From an uncultured Flavobacteriales bacterium (lineage in GTDB: Bacteria > Bacteroidota > Bacteroidia > Flavobacteriales_D > Crocinitomicaceae), in assembly GCA_903945495.1 (NCBI GenBank), contig CAJAVU010000107.1, forward strand, positions 62,001 through 126,000: DNA of 64,000 nt, given 5' to 3'. The translations under genes and the position numbers were made by a program. Position 1 is the stretch's first letter. Each line of letters opens with the position of its first letter. The notes under the pieces are model-generated. The model had not been told where the DNA came from and did no database searches. It worked only from the letters and a program-made list of their open reading frames with translations. This document shows positions 17,947-26,452 of the stretch, piece by piece.

Positions 17947-18660
17947 CTACAGCAACAACAACTTATAGCGTTGAATCGTATTTTCCAAACCAAAGTACAA
18001 GGCATCTGAAATCAAAGCGTGTCCAATTGAAACTTCATCCAGTTGCACCAAGGATTGCTTGAAATAGTTGAGATTGTCTAAGCTCAAATCGTGACCTGCA
18101 TTGATTTCCATTCCCAAGTCTTTCGCCATTTGCGCAGCAGCAACGTATGCTTTCACAGCTTCTGCTGGGTTCTTTGGATAATCTTCAGCAAATGGTCCTG
18201 TGTACAATTCAATGCGATCTACACCTGATTTTGCTGCATATTCAATGTTCTCCAAATTCGTATCTACAAAGATCGAGCTTCGAACGCCTAAACTTTTGAA
18301 CTGTTGCACCAAATCAACCAATAAATTTTGATGTTTTTTTGTTTCCCAACCTGCATTTGAAGTCAAAACGTGCGGCGGATCTGGCACCAAAGTCGCTTGT
18401 GCTGGCAAAATGTCAGTAATCAATTGCATGTAACGCGCATCTGGATAACCTTCAATATTGAATTCCGTCTTCACAACTTCCTTCAAATCATAAACATCTT
18501 TTGTCGTAATGTGACGCTCATCTGGTCGCGGATGCACAGTGATTCCGTCAGCACCAAAACGCTCACAGTCAATGGCAACTTGCACAACACTCGGAACATC
18601 TCCACCACGGGCATTTCGAATTGTTGCAATTTTATTTATGTTAACGCTTAATTTGGTCAT
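17947..18660 (-). CDS. pdxJ: Pyridoxine 5'-phosphate synthase
   Basis: Condenses 3-amino-2-oxopropyl phosphate with 1-deoxyxylulose 5-phosphate in vitamin B6 synthesis. The start at 18660 gives [20 protein letters not shown], the standard beginning; an upstream ATG would add nine non-family residues. Conserved blocks are [32 protein letters not shown] and [11 protein letters not shown]. At 237 residues it is a full-length TIM-barrel enzyme. It is divergent from the CBS-domain gene with a 69-bp shared promoter region. Confidence 0.97.
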   Translation of the reverse strand: MTKLSVNINKIATIRNARGGDVPSVVQVAIDCERFGADGITVHPRPDERHITTKDVYDLKEVVKTEFNIEGYPDARYMQLITDILPAQATLVPDPPHVLTSNAGWETKKHQNLLVDLVQQFKSLGVRSSIFVDTNLENIEYAAKSGVDRIELYTGPFAEDYPKNPAEAVKAYVAAAQMAKDLGMEINAGHDLSLDNLNYFKQSLVQLDEVSIGHALISDALYFGLENTIQRYKLLLL

Positions 18661-18729
18661 GATACGGTACAATTTTTGACAAGCCAAAAGTACAAAGTTC
18701 GGAACATATTTACTATTTTGGCAACAAGA

Positions 18730-19392
18730 ATGAGAGCAATAGAATTAATAACAGACGAAATACCGCCATTAACGCACACTGATTCAGGCGAGAAAGCCTT
18801 GCGTTGGATGGACGAATTTAAAGTGTCGCATTTGCCTGTTTTGAAGAATGGCAACTTTGTTGGTGTGCTCTCAGAATCGGATATCTTAGACAAATTAGAC
18901 TTGGTAGAGAACTTGGATAAGTTGTTCGATCACCTTCCTCGCCCCTACGTTTTTGCGAATGCACACATTTACGAGGTACTTGCGAAAATGTCAGAACACC
19001 GCGTAAGTGTTTTACCAATTCTTGATGAAACAGAGAAATACTTAGGCTGCACAACAGTTTACCATTTATTAACAGTGATTGCCAATACAGGCAGTATCAA
19101 AGAAACAGGTGGAATTATTGTTGTGGAAGTAAACAGCATGGATTATTCGATGGCGCAAATTGCACAAATTGTTGAAAGCAATAACGCCAAGATTCTTAGT
19201 TCATATATCATGTCTACTCCAGATTCAACAAAGTTAGAAGTAACCTTAAAGATCAATCAAATCGAGTTGACACGCATTATTCGCACATTTGAACGCTACG
19301 ATTATGTCATCAAAGCATCGTATCAAAAAAGCGAAGGCGACGACGATATTCAGCAACGCTACGAATCATTAATGAACTTTTTGAAATTTTAG
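18730..19392 (+). CDS. CBS-domain pair protein
   Basis: A 220-residue cytoplasmic protein made of two CBS motifs (about 5-60 and 72-120; [20 protein letters not shown] and [18 protein letters not shown]) and a C-terminal ACT-like segment ([20 protein letters not shown]). CBS pairs bind adenosyl nucleotides and act as energy or cofactor sensors. nadK starts 1 bp after its stop, so control related to the NAD(P) pool is possible but is an inference. The ATG at 18730 is preferred over one 54 nt upstream that would invade the promoter gap. Confidence 0.85.
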   Translation: MRAIELITDEIPPLTHTDSGEKALRWMDEFKVSHLPVLKNGNFVGVLSESDILDKLDLVENLDKLFDHLPRPYVFANAHIYEVLAKMSEHRVSVLPILDETEKYLGCTTVYHLLTVIANTGSIKETGGIIVVEVNSMDYSMAQIAQIVESNNAKILSSYIMSTPDSTKLEVTLKINQIELTRIIRTFERYDYVIKASYQKSEGDDDIQQRYESLMNFLKF

Positions 19393-19393
19393 T

Positions 19394-20272
19394 ATGAACG
19401 TTGCGATATACGGGAAGAAAATAAACAAGCAAAGTCTCGCACATTTTAGTGAGGTCTTGGCAATTCTTAAAGATTTCGGGTGGAATCCTGTGATCGAAAA
19501 AGAATTAAAAAAGCATTTGGTTAGTAAAATTGGTTTATCACCAATGACAGATGAATTTTCTTCGCACAACGATTTTCATCATGGAATCGATTTAACGCTT
19601 TCAATGGGTGGTGATGGAACCTTCATCAAATCTGTTGGATTCATTCGCAATTCTGGCGTTCCAATTGTCGGGATTAACACAGGGCGCTTGGGATTCTTGG
19701 CAAACATTTCGAAAGATCAAATTGCCCAAACGATGGATTTAATCAAACGTAAACAATTTGAATTTCAAAAACGTTCCTTGTTACGCATTCATACCGAAGA
19801 AAATCTTTTTGGCGATGACAACTTTGCATTGAATGAAGTGACGTTCCACAAAAAAGATACCGCTTCAATGATTACGGTTCACGCCTCATTGGATGATAAA
19901 TACTTGAATTCATATTGGGCCGACGGTTTAATCGTTGCAACACCAACTGGTTCAACTGCCTATAGCTTGAGCTGTGGCGGACCAATTATTACACCTGGAT
20001 GCCAGGTACATATTTTAACGCCAATTGCGCCACACAACTTGAATGTGCGTCCAATGGTGGTTCCAGATCACATGCCAATCAAACTCAGCCTAGAAGGAAG
20101 AGAACGAAAATATTTAATCAGCTTGGATGGGAATTCCAAAAACATCCGTCAAGGAGAAGAAGTTATTATTACGAAAGCAGAATTTATGATTAATGTCATT
20201 AAATTTGAGGACAATAACTTTTTGGATACTATTCGAAACAAAATGCTTTGGGGCATTGACAAACGCAATTAA
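19394..20272 (+). CDS. nadK: NAD kinase
   Basis: Phosphorylates NAD to NADP. The 292-residue protein has the family GGDGT motif (72-76), the NE/D motif in LNEVTFHKKD, and the glycine-rich ADGLIVATPTGSTAYSLSCGG block. Length and layout are normal. It begins 1 bp after the CBS gene. The gene for a prolyl isomerase follows after 28 bp, possibly in the same transcript. Confidence 0.97.
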   Translation: MNVAIYGKKINKQSLAHFSEVLAILKDFGWNPVIEKELKKHLVSKIGLSPMTDEFSSHNDFHHGIDLTLSMGGDGTFIKSVGFIRNSGVPIVGINTGRLGFLANISKDQIAQTMDLIKRKQFEFQKRSLLRIHTEENLFGDDNFALNEVTFHKKDTASMITVHASLDDKYLNSYWADGLIVATPTGSTAYSLSCGGPIITPGCQVHILTPIAPHNLNVRPMVVPDHMPIKLSLEGRERKYLISLDGNSKNIRQGEEVIITKAEFMINVIKFEDNNFLDTIRNKMLWGIDKRN

Positions 20273-20300
20273 TTGTATTTTAAAAACTAAAAGAAAATTT

Positions 20301-21425
20301 ATGAGAGCAGTAGCATTTGCACTTTTTACCGTATTTACAAGTCTTTTGTCATTTGGACAAGGAGAAGGAGAATTAGCTCCTGGAATGTATGCGCAATTCA
20401 CAACTACAAAAGGTGTGATTACATGTGCATTGGAATTTGAAAAAACACCAATGACAGTAGCTAACTTTGTTGGTTTAGCAGAAGGGAATTTCAAAGTTGA
20501 CAACGTAACGATTTCAAAACCATATTACAATGGATTGAAATTTCACCGTGTGATCAAAGATTTTATGATTCAAGGTGGATGTCCACTTGGAAATGGAACG
20601 GGTGATCCTGGTTACAAATTTTACGATGAAACGACTCCAGATTTAAAACACACAGGTCCTGGAATTTTGTCAATGGCCAATTCAGGTCCAAACACAAACG
20701 GAAGTCAATTCTTCATCACGCACAAAGCAACGCCTTGGTTGGACGGAAAACACACTGTATTCGGACATGTTGTTTCTGGACAAGACATCGTTGATGCAAT
20801 TCAACAAGATGATGTAATGTCAGAAGTGAAAATCATCCGTGTTGGTGATGCTGCAAAAAATTTCAACGCAATTGACGTTTTCACAAAAATCTACGGTCCA
20901 AGACACGAAGGTGAAAAAGCGGAGCAAGAGCGTTTAGCAAAAATTGCAGCGATGTCTGAAGAAGAATACAAAACGTATATGTTTGCTGAAGTAAAAAAGC
21001 AATACAAGAAAGCCAAAATGACGAAAAGCGGATTGGTTTACGTGATTGAGAAAAAAGGTGGTAAAGTAAAACCGGTTCAAGGAACAAAATTATCTGTTCA
21101 CTACAAAGGAACATTCCGTTCTGATGGAAAACAATTTGATTCATCGTATGATAGAAAACAACCAATGGATTTCACCTACATTGATAACAAAATGATCCCA
21201 GGATTCGAAGAAGGATTGGCAATGCTTGGTAAAGGTGGTAAAGGAAAATTCATTATTCCTTACTTTGCTGCTTATGGTAAAAATGGTCGTCCAGGAGCAA
21301 TTCCTCCATATTCAGATTTAGTATTTGAAGTGGAAATTGTCAACCTTACACCTGGTGATGCTGCTCCAAAAGCAGACGATGGACATGGACACCAACATTC
21401 AGAAGGTGACGGTCACAAACACTAA
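20301..21425 (+). CDS. Dual-family prolyl isomerase: cyclophilin-FKBP fusion with His-rich tail
   Basis: An exported 374-residue foldase with two unrelated prolyl-isomerase domains. After the signal peptide (1-20) comes a cyclophilin domain (about 28-195: NGLKFHRVIKDFMIQGG, NGSQFFITHKATPWLDGKHT), a charged helical linker (205-250), an FKBP domain (about 255-350: VHYKGTFRSDGKQFDSS, GFEEGLAMLGKGGKGKFIIP) and a short His-rich tail (GHGHQHSEGDGHKH) that could bind metal. Dual-family immunophilins in cyclophilin-FKBP order are known from Flavobacterium. The start at 20301 is the one that gives a clean signal peptide. Confidence 0.92.
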   Translation: MRAVAFALFTVFTSLLSFGQGEGELAPGMYAQFTTTKGVITCALEFEKTPMTVANFVGLAEGNFKVDNVTISKPYYNGLKFHRVIKDFMIQGGCPLGNGTGDPGYKFYDETTPDLKHTGPGILSMANSGPNTNGSQFFITHKATPWLDGKHTVFGHVVSGQDIVDAIQQDDVMSEVKIIRVGDAAKNFNAIDVFTKIYGPRHEGEKAEQERLAKIAAMSEEEYKTYMFAEVKKQYKKAKMTKSGLVYVIEKKGGKVKPVQGTKLSVHYKGTFRSDGKQFDSSYDRKQPMDFTYIDNKMIPGFEEGLAMLGKGGKGKFIIPYFAAYGKNGRPGAIPPYSDLVFEVEIVNLTPGDAAPKADDGHGHQHSEGDGHKH

Positions 21426-21445
21426 GAAAATAAAGAGTTTATATA

Positions 21446-21479
21446 AAAGACTTCCATTTCGTTGGAGGTCTTTTTTTTT
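21446..21479. terminator. Bidirectional rho-independent terminator
   Basis: AAAGACTTCCA and TGGAGGTCTTT form a 10-11 bp stem around TTTCGT, followed by nine T. It lies between two convergent genes and also has a U-rich run on the minus strand. Confidence 0.88.
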
Positions 21480-21494
21480 GCACTAGTATGAACG

Positions 21495-22205
21495 TTAGAA
21501 TTTCACTAAACGATTGAAATCAAGTGGTGCTGGTGCTTTGAAGGTCATTTCTTTTTTGGAGAAGGGATGAACGATTGTCAGCGAAGAAGAATGCAAAGCC
21601 AAACGACGAACACCTTTTGCATCTTTACTATACATTTTATCGCCCAAAACAGGATGTCCTTTTTCTGAAAGATGCACACGGATTTGGTGTTTACGACCAG
21701 TGAATAAATCAATGTTCAACAAACTGAAATCAGCAGTTTCTTTTAAGACTTTGTAGCCTGTTCTTGCCAATTTCCCTTTCGTTTCATCTTTCACCGAATA
21801 CACACGGAATACTTTGTTTTCAGCAAGACAACTTGTAATTACACCTTCTTTTTCTTTCAGTTTACCTTGAACAATTGTTAAATACGATTTACTGAAATCG
21901 GCCCAGTTTTCTTGTAAGAAAGCTTTGGTTTTTTCATTCTTGGCAAACACGAGAACGCCAGAAGTCTCACGATCCAAGCGGTGAACCACATACACACGAT
22001 TTTTCGAGCGAATGTTTCCTTTTTTCACGTATTCATTCAACAGGTAATGCACAGTGCGTTCGCGTTCACGGTCTGTTCCAACTGTCAACAATCCAGCAGC
22101 TTTATCAACTACAAGAATATCTTGATCTTCGTGTAGAATTGAAATACCTTTAGGTTGAAATTTAGATGGTTTTGGCGCTTTACCCGCTTTGTTCGCTTCT
22201 GTCAT
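21495..22205 (-). CDS. RluA-family pseudouridine synthase
   Basis: Isomerises uridine to pseudouridine in rRNA or tRNA. From the preferred ATG at 22205 the protein has 236 residues. The catalytic aspartate is in VHRLDRETSGVLVFAK; other family blocks are VVDKAAGLLTVG, TGRKHQIRVHLSEKGHPVLGD and LALHSSSL. There is no S4 domain, so it belongs with RluA/TruC-like short enzymes; the target site is unknown. Confidence 0.92.
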   Translation of the reverse strand: MTEANKAGKAPKPSKFQPKGISILHEDQDILVVDKAAGLLTVGTDRERERTVHYLLNEYVKKGNIRSKNRVYVVHRLDRETSGVLVFAKNEKTKAFLQENWADFSKSYLTIVQGKLKEKEGVITSCLAENKVFRVYSVKDETKGKLARTGYKVLKETADFSLLNIDLFTGRKHQIRVHLSEKGHPVLGDKMYSKDAKGVRRLALHSSSLTIVHPFSKKEMTFKAPAPLDFNRLVKF

Positions 22206-22280
22206 GTTCTTTGAATGGAATAAGAGATCAGATGAATTCAAATCATCTCAATCAAGGCAAAGGTCGGAAAATTTACTGAA

Positions 22281-23096
22281 TTAGTGATTGTAGCATTTGT
22301 TTGGAGCGCCCAAACGGAATGTCAACATCATTCCGGAAAAGAAATACCAATCTTTCGTAGCTGCTGTTCCTCGCTTACCAAAACGATTCCCGTTCAAACT
22401 GCGATTTGCTAAGGTTGCTGCTAATGGCCCATTCTCAGCAGCCAACACATCTAAATCAACATACGAATCACTATGCACATCATCTAAATAATCCGTAAAC
22501 GTTTTGCGAATTCCAGTTTCAAACGTCAAAGCCGCTTTTTTACCCAAAGACAATTTACATCCAACTCCTAGTGGAATCGTTAATTGTGTTAAACTGTAAT
22601 GATTTTTCGAATTCAAGCTACTACCCTGACCTTCTGTTCCAAGTGGTTGCAATTCGATTTGATCGCCATTAAAATCGGTTGTTGGATTCATGCGAAACAA
22701 ACCAATTTCAGCCAAAACATACGCCGTTCCTTTGTAGCGGTCGTGTCCCAAACGAAATGGAAAGTAATTGAACTCAACACCACCAGCCAACTCATATATT
22801 TTTGATTCAAAATTCAAATTACGGTTCACCAAAATCGACCGAGAAGCATCTGAATCGGCTCCTTTAACTGTTCCATAGAAGAAATTTGCGCGAACACTTA
22901 AACGTGAATGTACATTGTAGCGATATACCAAACCAGCAGCCAATTGCGTATTGCGAATTGGGTTAAACTGATTCAAATCTCCCAAATAGCTTGACCCACC
23001 GACCATAAATCCTATTTCGGATTTCGATCGACCGTTCGCTTGTTGACCAAAGACCAATAAGGGAACAAGTGCTATTATAAACAAGGTACCTTTCAT
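22281..23096 (-). CDS. Outer-membrane beta-barrel protein (DUF6089-like)
   Basis: A 271-residue protein with a signal peptide (1-17, ending VFGQ) and an eight-strand-like barrel of alternating aromatic strands (GSSYLGDLNQFNPIRNTQLA, LSVRANFFYGTVKGAD, KAALTFETGIRKTFTDYLDD). The GGSSYLGDLN opening and TDYLDDV loop are typical of the DUF6089 family of Bacteroidota outer-membrane proteins. It ends in a hydrophobic strand plus CYNH. The function is unknown. Confidence 0.82.
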   Translation of the reverse strand: MKGTLFIIALVPLLVFGQQANGRSKSEIGFMVGGSSYLGDLNQFNPIRNTQLAAGLVYRYNVHSRLSVRANFFYGTVKGADSDASRSILVNRNLNFESKIYELAGGVEFNYFPFRLGHDRYKGTAYVLAEIGLFRMNPTTDFNGDQIELQPLGTEGQGSSLNSKNHYSLTQLTIPLGVGCKLSLGKKAALTFETGIRKTFTDYLDDVHSDSYVDLDVLAAENGPLAATLANRSLNGNRFGKRGTAATKDWYFFSGMMLTFRLGAPNKCYNH

Positions 23097-23260
23097 TCAA
23101 ATTATGCTTTGAGAACGCCAAATTACAGAGAAAATTGTGAAGTACATAAAGAAAAAAGAATTTTTACCTTGGATCTAAATATCAATTTTATTTGATTACT
23201 AGACAATTAATCAGGTCGAAAATTATTTAACACATTTTTTTATTAAGCTTTTTAACTTTT

Positions 23261-23293
23261 TTGACATTATATATAATTTTTTTAATAGTTTTA
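23261..23293 (+). promoter_or_regulatory. Promoter of first mini-lipoprotein
   Basis: TTG (23261-23263), 22 bp, TAgtTTTA (23286-23293): the Flavobacterium promoter pattern with one mismatch in the -7 box, 36 bp before the ATG. Confidence 0.5.
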
Positions 23294-23328
23294 GCACCTA
23301 ATTTATAAATCAATTAAATCGATTAATT

Positions 23329-23517
23329 ATGAAAAAAGTATTATTTGTTGCTGCTTTAGGAATGTTGACTTTAGCATCTTGTAAAAAAGAATATACATGT
23401 ACTTGTACTGACGGAACTGGAGCAGTTACTACTGAAACAGCTAAAGGAAAAGATGCAACTGATGCATGTGCTGATGCTTCTTCAGTTATCAACTTGAAAG
23501 TTTGTACTCCTCAATAA
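23329..23517 (+). CDS. Tiny cysteine-patterned lipoprotein A
   Basis: A 62-residue lipoprotein: signal peptide and lipobox LASC (lipidated Cys18), then KKEYTCTCTDG and a short Thr/Ala-rich body. After Cys18 the cysteines are at 24, 26, 47 and 59, suggesting two disulfides in the periplasm or on the cell surface. The next gene is a paralogue with the same pattern. It has its own promoter-like sequence and a strong terminator 24 bp downstream, as expected for an abundantly transcribed small gene. No function is known to me. Confidence 0.8.
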   Translation: MKKVLFVAALGMLTLASCKKEYTCTCTDGTGAVTTETAKGKDATDACADASSVINLKVCTPQ

Positions 23518-23537
23518 TCATTAGGACCAAATGAATG

Positions 23538-23567
23538 AAAGGAAGTTTTTAAACTTCCTTTTTTTTT
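23538..23567 (+). terminator. Rho-independent terminator of mini-lipoprotein A
   Basis: Perfect hairpin AAAGGAAGTTT-tt-AAACTTCCTTT followed by T9. Confidence 0.92.
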
Positions 23568-23653
23568 GCCCAAAAAAATTAAAACACACACACAATTTTA
23601 TGTGTTTTACGATTATTTCATAGCTCATTTACCGTCTGAAATTATATTTTTCT

Positions 23654-23661
23654 TAGATTTG
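23654..23661 (+). promoter_or_regulatory. -7 box of second mini-lipoprotein
   Basis: A perfect TAgaTTTG, 40 bp before the ATG at 23702. No TTG at standard spacing. Confidence 0.55.
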
Positions 23662-23701
23662 GTCGTCGAAATTTATTTATTAATCAATTAAACCAAAACT
23701 T

Positions 23702-23905
23702 ATGAAAAAGGTATTATTTGTTGCTGCTTTGGGAATGTTAACTTTAGTTTCTTGTAAAAAAGATTACACTTGTGAGTGCACAACTACAGTTTTTGGATTC
23801 TCTTCATCAGCTACTACAATCGTCAATGGAACGAAAAAAGATGCGAAAGCTGCTTGTGAGAATGGAACAAATGCAACTACTTACACAACTTGTGTTATTA
23901 AATAA
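23702..23905 (+). CDS. Tiny cysteine-patterned lipoprotein B (paralogue of A)
   Basis: A 67-residue paralogue of the preceding gene. The first 27 codons are almost identical at protein level (one lipobox residue differs, LVSC for LASC) and differ mostly at third codon positions, while the body has diverged. Cysteines are at 18 (lipid), 24, 26, 52 and 64; the last pair keeps the same 12-residue spacing as in A. It has its own -7 box and terminator. The arrangement shows a tandem duplication followed by rapid change of the exposed body. Confidence 0.8.
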   Translation: MKKVLFVAALGMLTLVSCKKDYTCECTTTVFGFSSSATTIVNGTKKDAKAACENGTNATTYTTCVIK

Positions 23906-23926
23906 TTGCAACATTGAAAATGTTTT

Positions 23927-23957
23927 GAAGGGAGCCAAATGGCTTCCTTCTTTTTTT
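23927..23957 (+). terminator. Rho-independent terminator of mini-lipoprotein B
   Basis: GAAGGGAGCC-aaat-GGCTTCCTTC stem (one G-T) followed by a T run; the next gene starts 12 bp later. Confidence 0.9.
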
Positions 23958-23968
23958 ATTCTTAGTTT

Positions 23969-24619
23969 ATGAAAAAAATTGTCCTTTTACTTTTACTCGC
24001 AATCGTTTTAGTTTTCGCTAATCAACTTGAGCAATTCTGTCTATCAATGAATTTCAGCTGGACCCTTTCGAAAGCACTTCCGTATATATTATTAGTGGTA
24101 TTAGGAATATTGCTCGCTTTTGCATTTTCTAAGAATAAAATCAGAAATAAATTTTTAAAGTATTCTCTTAGTGTTCTAATTCTTTTAGCGCCATTTGGAA
24201 TCGGTTTTATTCTTCATCCAATTTACGAAGGTGACTTTTCTTTAATTGGTACTGACATGAAAGCATCAACTGGTTTAAAAGAATTTAAGAATACAGATTT
24301 AGCCGTGATTACAATTCCAGGTTGTCCTTATTGCATGGCTAGCATCGAAAAGTTGAAATTGATTAAACAACGAAACCCTTCAATTCGCATTCAATTCATC
24401 GTATGTTCAGAATCGAAAAACGATTTGAAACCGTACATTCAAGAAGCTAAAGGGGCATTTCCAATCGTCTTAACCTCATCAATAGACAAGGCAGCTGAAA
24501 TCGCAGGACATCGTTTCCCAACATTTATTCAAATACAAGCGAATAAAGCCGTTTACAAATGGTCCAATGATCAGTTTGGCGTTCGTGCTGTAGATAAATT
24601 AGAAAGTGAACTAAACTAA
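23969..24619 (+). CDS. Membrane protein with C-terminal thioredoxin-like domain
   Basis: 216 residues: three hydrophobic helices (about 1-18, 36-54 and 63-83), then a thioredoxin-fold domain with an active-site C119-P-Y-C122 (TIPGCPYCMASIEKL) and a cis-proline loop (GHRFPTFIQIQ). The CPYC dithiol is that of classical glutaredoxins, but the domain probably faces the periplasm. It could reduce or form disulfides in envelope proteins; the two cysteine-patterned lipoproteins just upstream are attractive substrates, which is purely contextual. Confidence 0.78.
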   Translation: MKKIVLLLLLAIVLVFANQLEQFCLSMNFSWTLSKALPYILLVVLGILLAFAFSKNKIRNKFLKYSLSVLILLAPFGIGFILHPIYEGDFSLIGTDMKASTGLKEFKNTDLAVITIPGCPYCMASIEKLKLIKQRNPSIRIQFIVCSESKNDLKPYIQEAKGAFPIVLTSSIDKAAEIAGHRFPTFIQIQANKAVYKWSNDQFGVRAVDKLESELN

Positions 24620-24647
24620 GTTAGCCCACTTTCTGATTGATTGATTC

Positions 24648-26378
24648 TTAAAACGATGGACAGGAAACTGTTCTGAATCGTTGAATCGTAATATTTGCAT
24701 CCTTCGGATATTTTACTGTATACCCAATTTCTGTTGACTTAACTTCCGTTGGTTGAATGACATATTGCCAGCTCACCTCACCTGTTTCTGCATTTGTTTT
24801 GCCTTCGGAAACATTGTCTACCGTTACTGTAATGTCGCTGCTTCTAGAAATTGGAATTTGATCGTAAACATCAATACGAATTGGAACAGCTCTGTTGTTA
24901 CGCACGACAATCTCATACAAATACGCTTCTTTTTTGCTTCCCCCAATCACTTTTTTCGTGCTCATTTCTTGTTTCAACTTGCGCATCACCACCACTTTTG
25001 AATCGCGTCCAAATGACAAAGACAGAGTGTCAGAAACATTGCGCGTTTCGATTTGTGAAACACCAACAAATTCTCCACCGAAATACACATTTGTTGGACC
25101 AGGAATCAATTCCAATTCTTGCCATCCAACGATGTGCGCCATCAAAAAGGCTGCATTGTCCAATTTCGGAACGGTAATGTGTGAGAATGTTGCATCCAAG
25201 TTCATTTCCTTGACATTCACCATGTATGGTTTTGCATCAGAAGGACACGAAAATTTATCTGGAATAATGAATTCAGCAGTCAATTCTGAAATTTCAATTT
25301 GACGCATATTCACTACAGCTGCTTGCACTTGCTGTGGCGTTAAAACTGATTGATCAAATAATTTATTCGATTTGAAATCATTTAAATCTTTGTCCAACAC
25401 GTAATTATCATACGCACGTTGATTCGCGACATTGATATTATATTGCGCTTCTTGACGATAATCTTCTTGCACGACTTGTGGCGCGTAATACGATTTTTTG
25501 CTCAATTTGGACGCTTCGTAATAATTCAAATACCACGGAGAAAGTTCTGGATGTGAAGCTGATAAACGCGGATCTCCAGTCGATAAAACCAAATCCACAT
25601 TGTTCCAGTCACTTCCAGTATTGTTATACACTTGCGCTTTGTATTTCAAATTGATTTTTTGATTAATATCTGCTGCTGATAAATCATAACTTGCAGCCCA
25701 GCCACAGTCAGAAACCAAGTATTTCAAATTCGTTTTCATTGTCGCTGCATCATCACAATCAATTAATACAACAACTTGGTTACTGCGTTGATTTTCATGA
25801 AAATTCAATTCTACCAATTGATAGCGGGTATTTTCAATCATTGCATCAAATTTCTGTTGTTCTTTCTTTAATTTCGAAAGTGATTTATTGATTTCCAATG
25901 TTCTGGTTCTGTAATACTCACCCGCTTCTTTGATTTGTGCAGTCGTCAAATTTTGTCCTTGTCCGCCCAATTTCATATTCGCCTTCATCAACTGACTTTC
26001 CATGTTTAAGGCATCCATTTGATCTAAATTGAATTGATGCTTGTCTTTCAAACTTTCCAATGAATCTTGAAGTACTCGAATGCGAGGATTGAATTGCTCC
26101 GCGGCCAAGAAATCCATTTCTGTAGAAACCGAAACGATTCTGTATTTTCCATCACCAACAAATTGAATCGATTGTGGATCAGCATAGGCAGAAATTCCGG
26201 AGAAAATCAACTTGTTTCTTCCTTTTACAAATTTGACTGTCTGTTCATGCTGAAATTCTCCTGAAGTTAAGAAAAGTCGAACTTTCTTTATTTCGGATTT
26301 TAAGGTTTGTACGGTAGATGTTTGTGCGATCAATGCAACTGAAAACAGCATTGAAAACGCGAGCAAAAGTTTTTTCAT
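24648..26378 (-). CDS. MuiA/DUF4139 family exported protein
   Basis: A 576-residue exported protein (signal peptide 1-18) with an N-terminal DUF4140-like domain (VRLFLTSGEFQHEQTVKFVKGRNKL type opening), a coiled-coil segment (about 90-195) and a C-terminal DUF4139 domain. Such proteins are annotated as mucoidy inhibitor MuiA after a weak genetic link in one organism; the true role is unknown. The gene is monocistronic and convergent with the thioredoxin-like gene. Confidence 0.85.
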   Translation of the reverse strand: MKKLLLAFSMLFSVALIAQTSTVQTLKSEIKKVRLFLTSGEFQHEQTVKFVKGRNKLIFSGISAYADPQSIQFVGDGKYRIVSVSTEMDFLAAEQFNPRIRVLQDSLESLKDKHQFNLDQMDALNMESQLMKANMKLGGQGQNLTTAQIKEAGEYYRTRTLEINKSLSKLKKEQQKFDAMIENTRYQLVELNFHENQRSNQVVVLIDCDDAATMKTNLKYLVSDCGWAASYDLSAADINQKINLKYKAQVYNNTGSDWNNVDLVLSTGDPRLSASHPELSPWYLNYYEASKLSKKSYYAPQVVQEDYRQEAQYNINVANQRAYDNYVLDKDLNDFKSNKLFDQSVLTPQQVQAAVVNMRQIEISELTAEFIIPDKFSCPSDAKPYMVNVKEMNLDATFSHITVPKLDNAAFLMAHIVGWQELELIPGPTNVYFGGEFVGVSQIETRNVSDTLSLSFGRDSKVVVMRKLKQEMSTKKVIGGSKKEAYLYEIVVRNNRAVPIRIDVYDQIPISRSSDITVTVDNVSEGKTNAETGEVSWQYVIQPTEVKSTEIGYTVKYPKDANITIQRFRTVSCPSF

Positions 26379-26452
26379 TTGTGATGAATTAGATGGGTAA
26401 ATCTTAAATTTTGTTTGAATACACTACTAGAACAATTTCGTTCAGGAGAATG

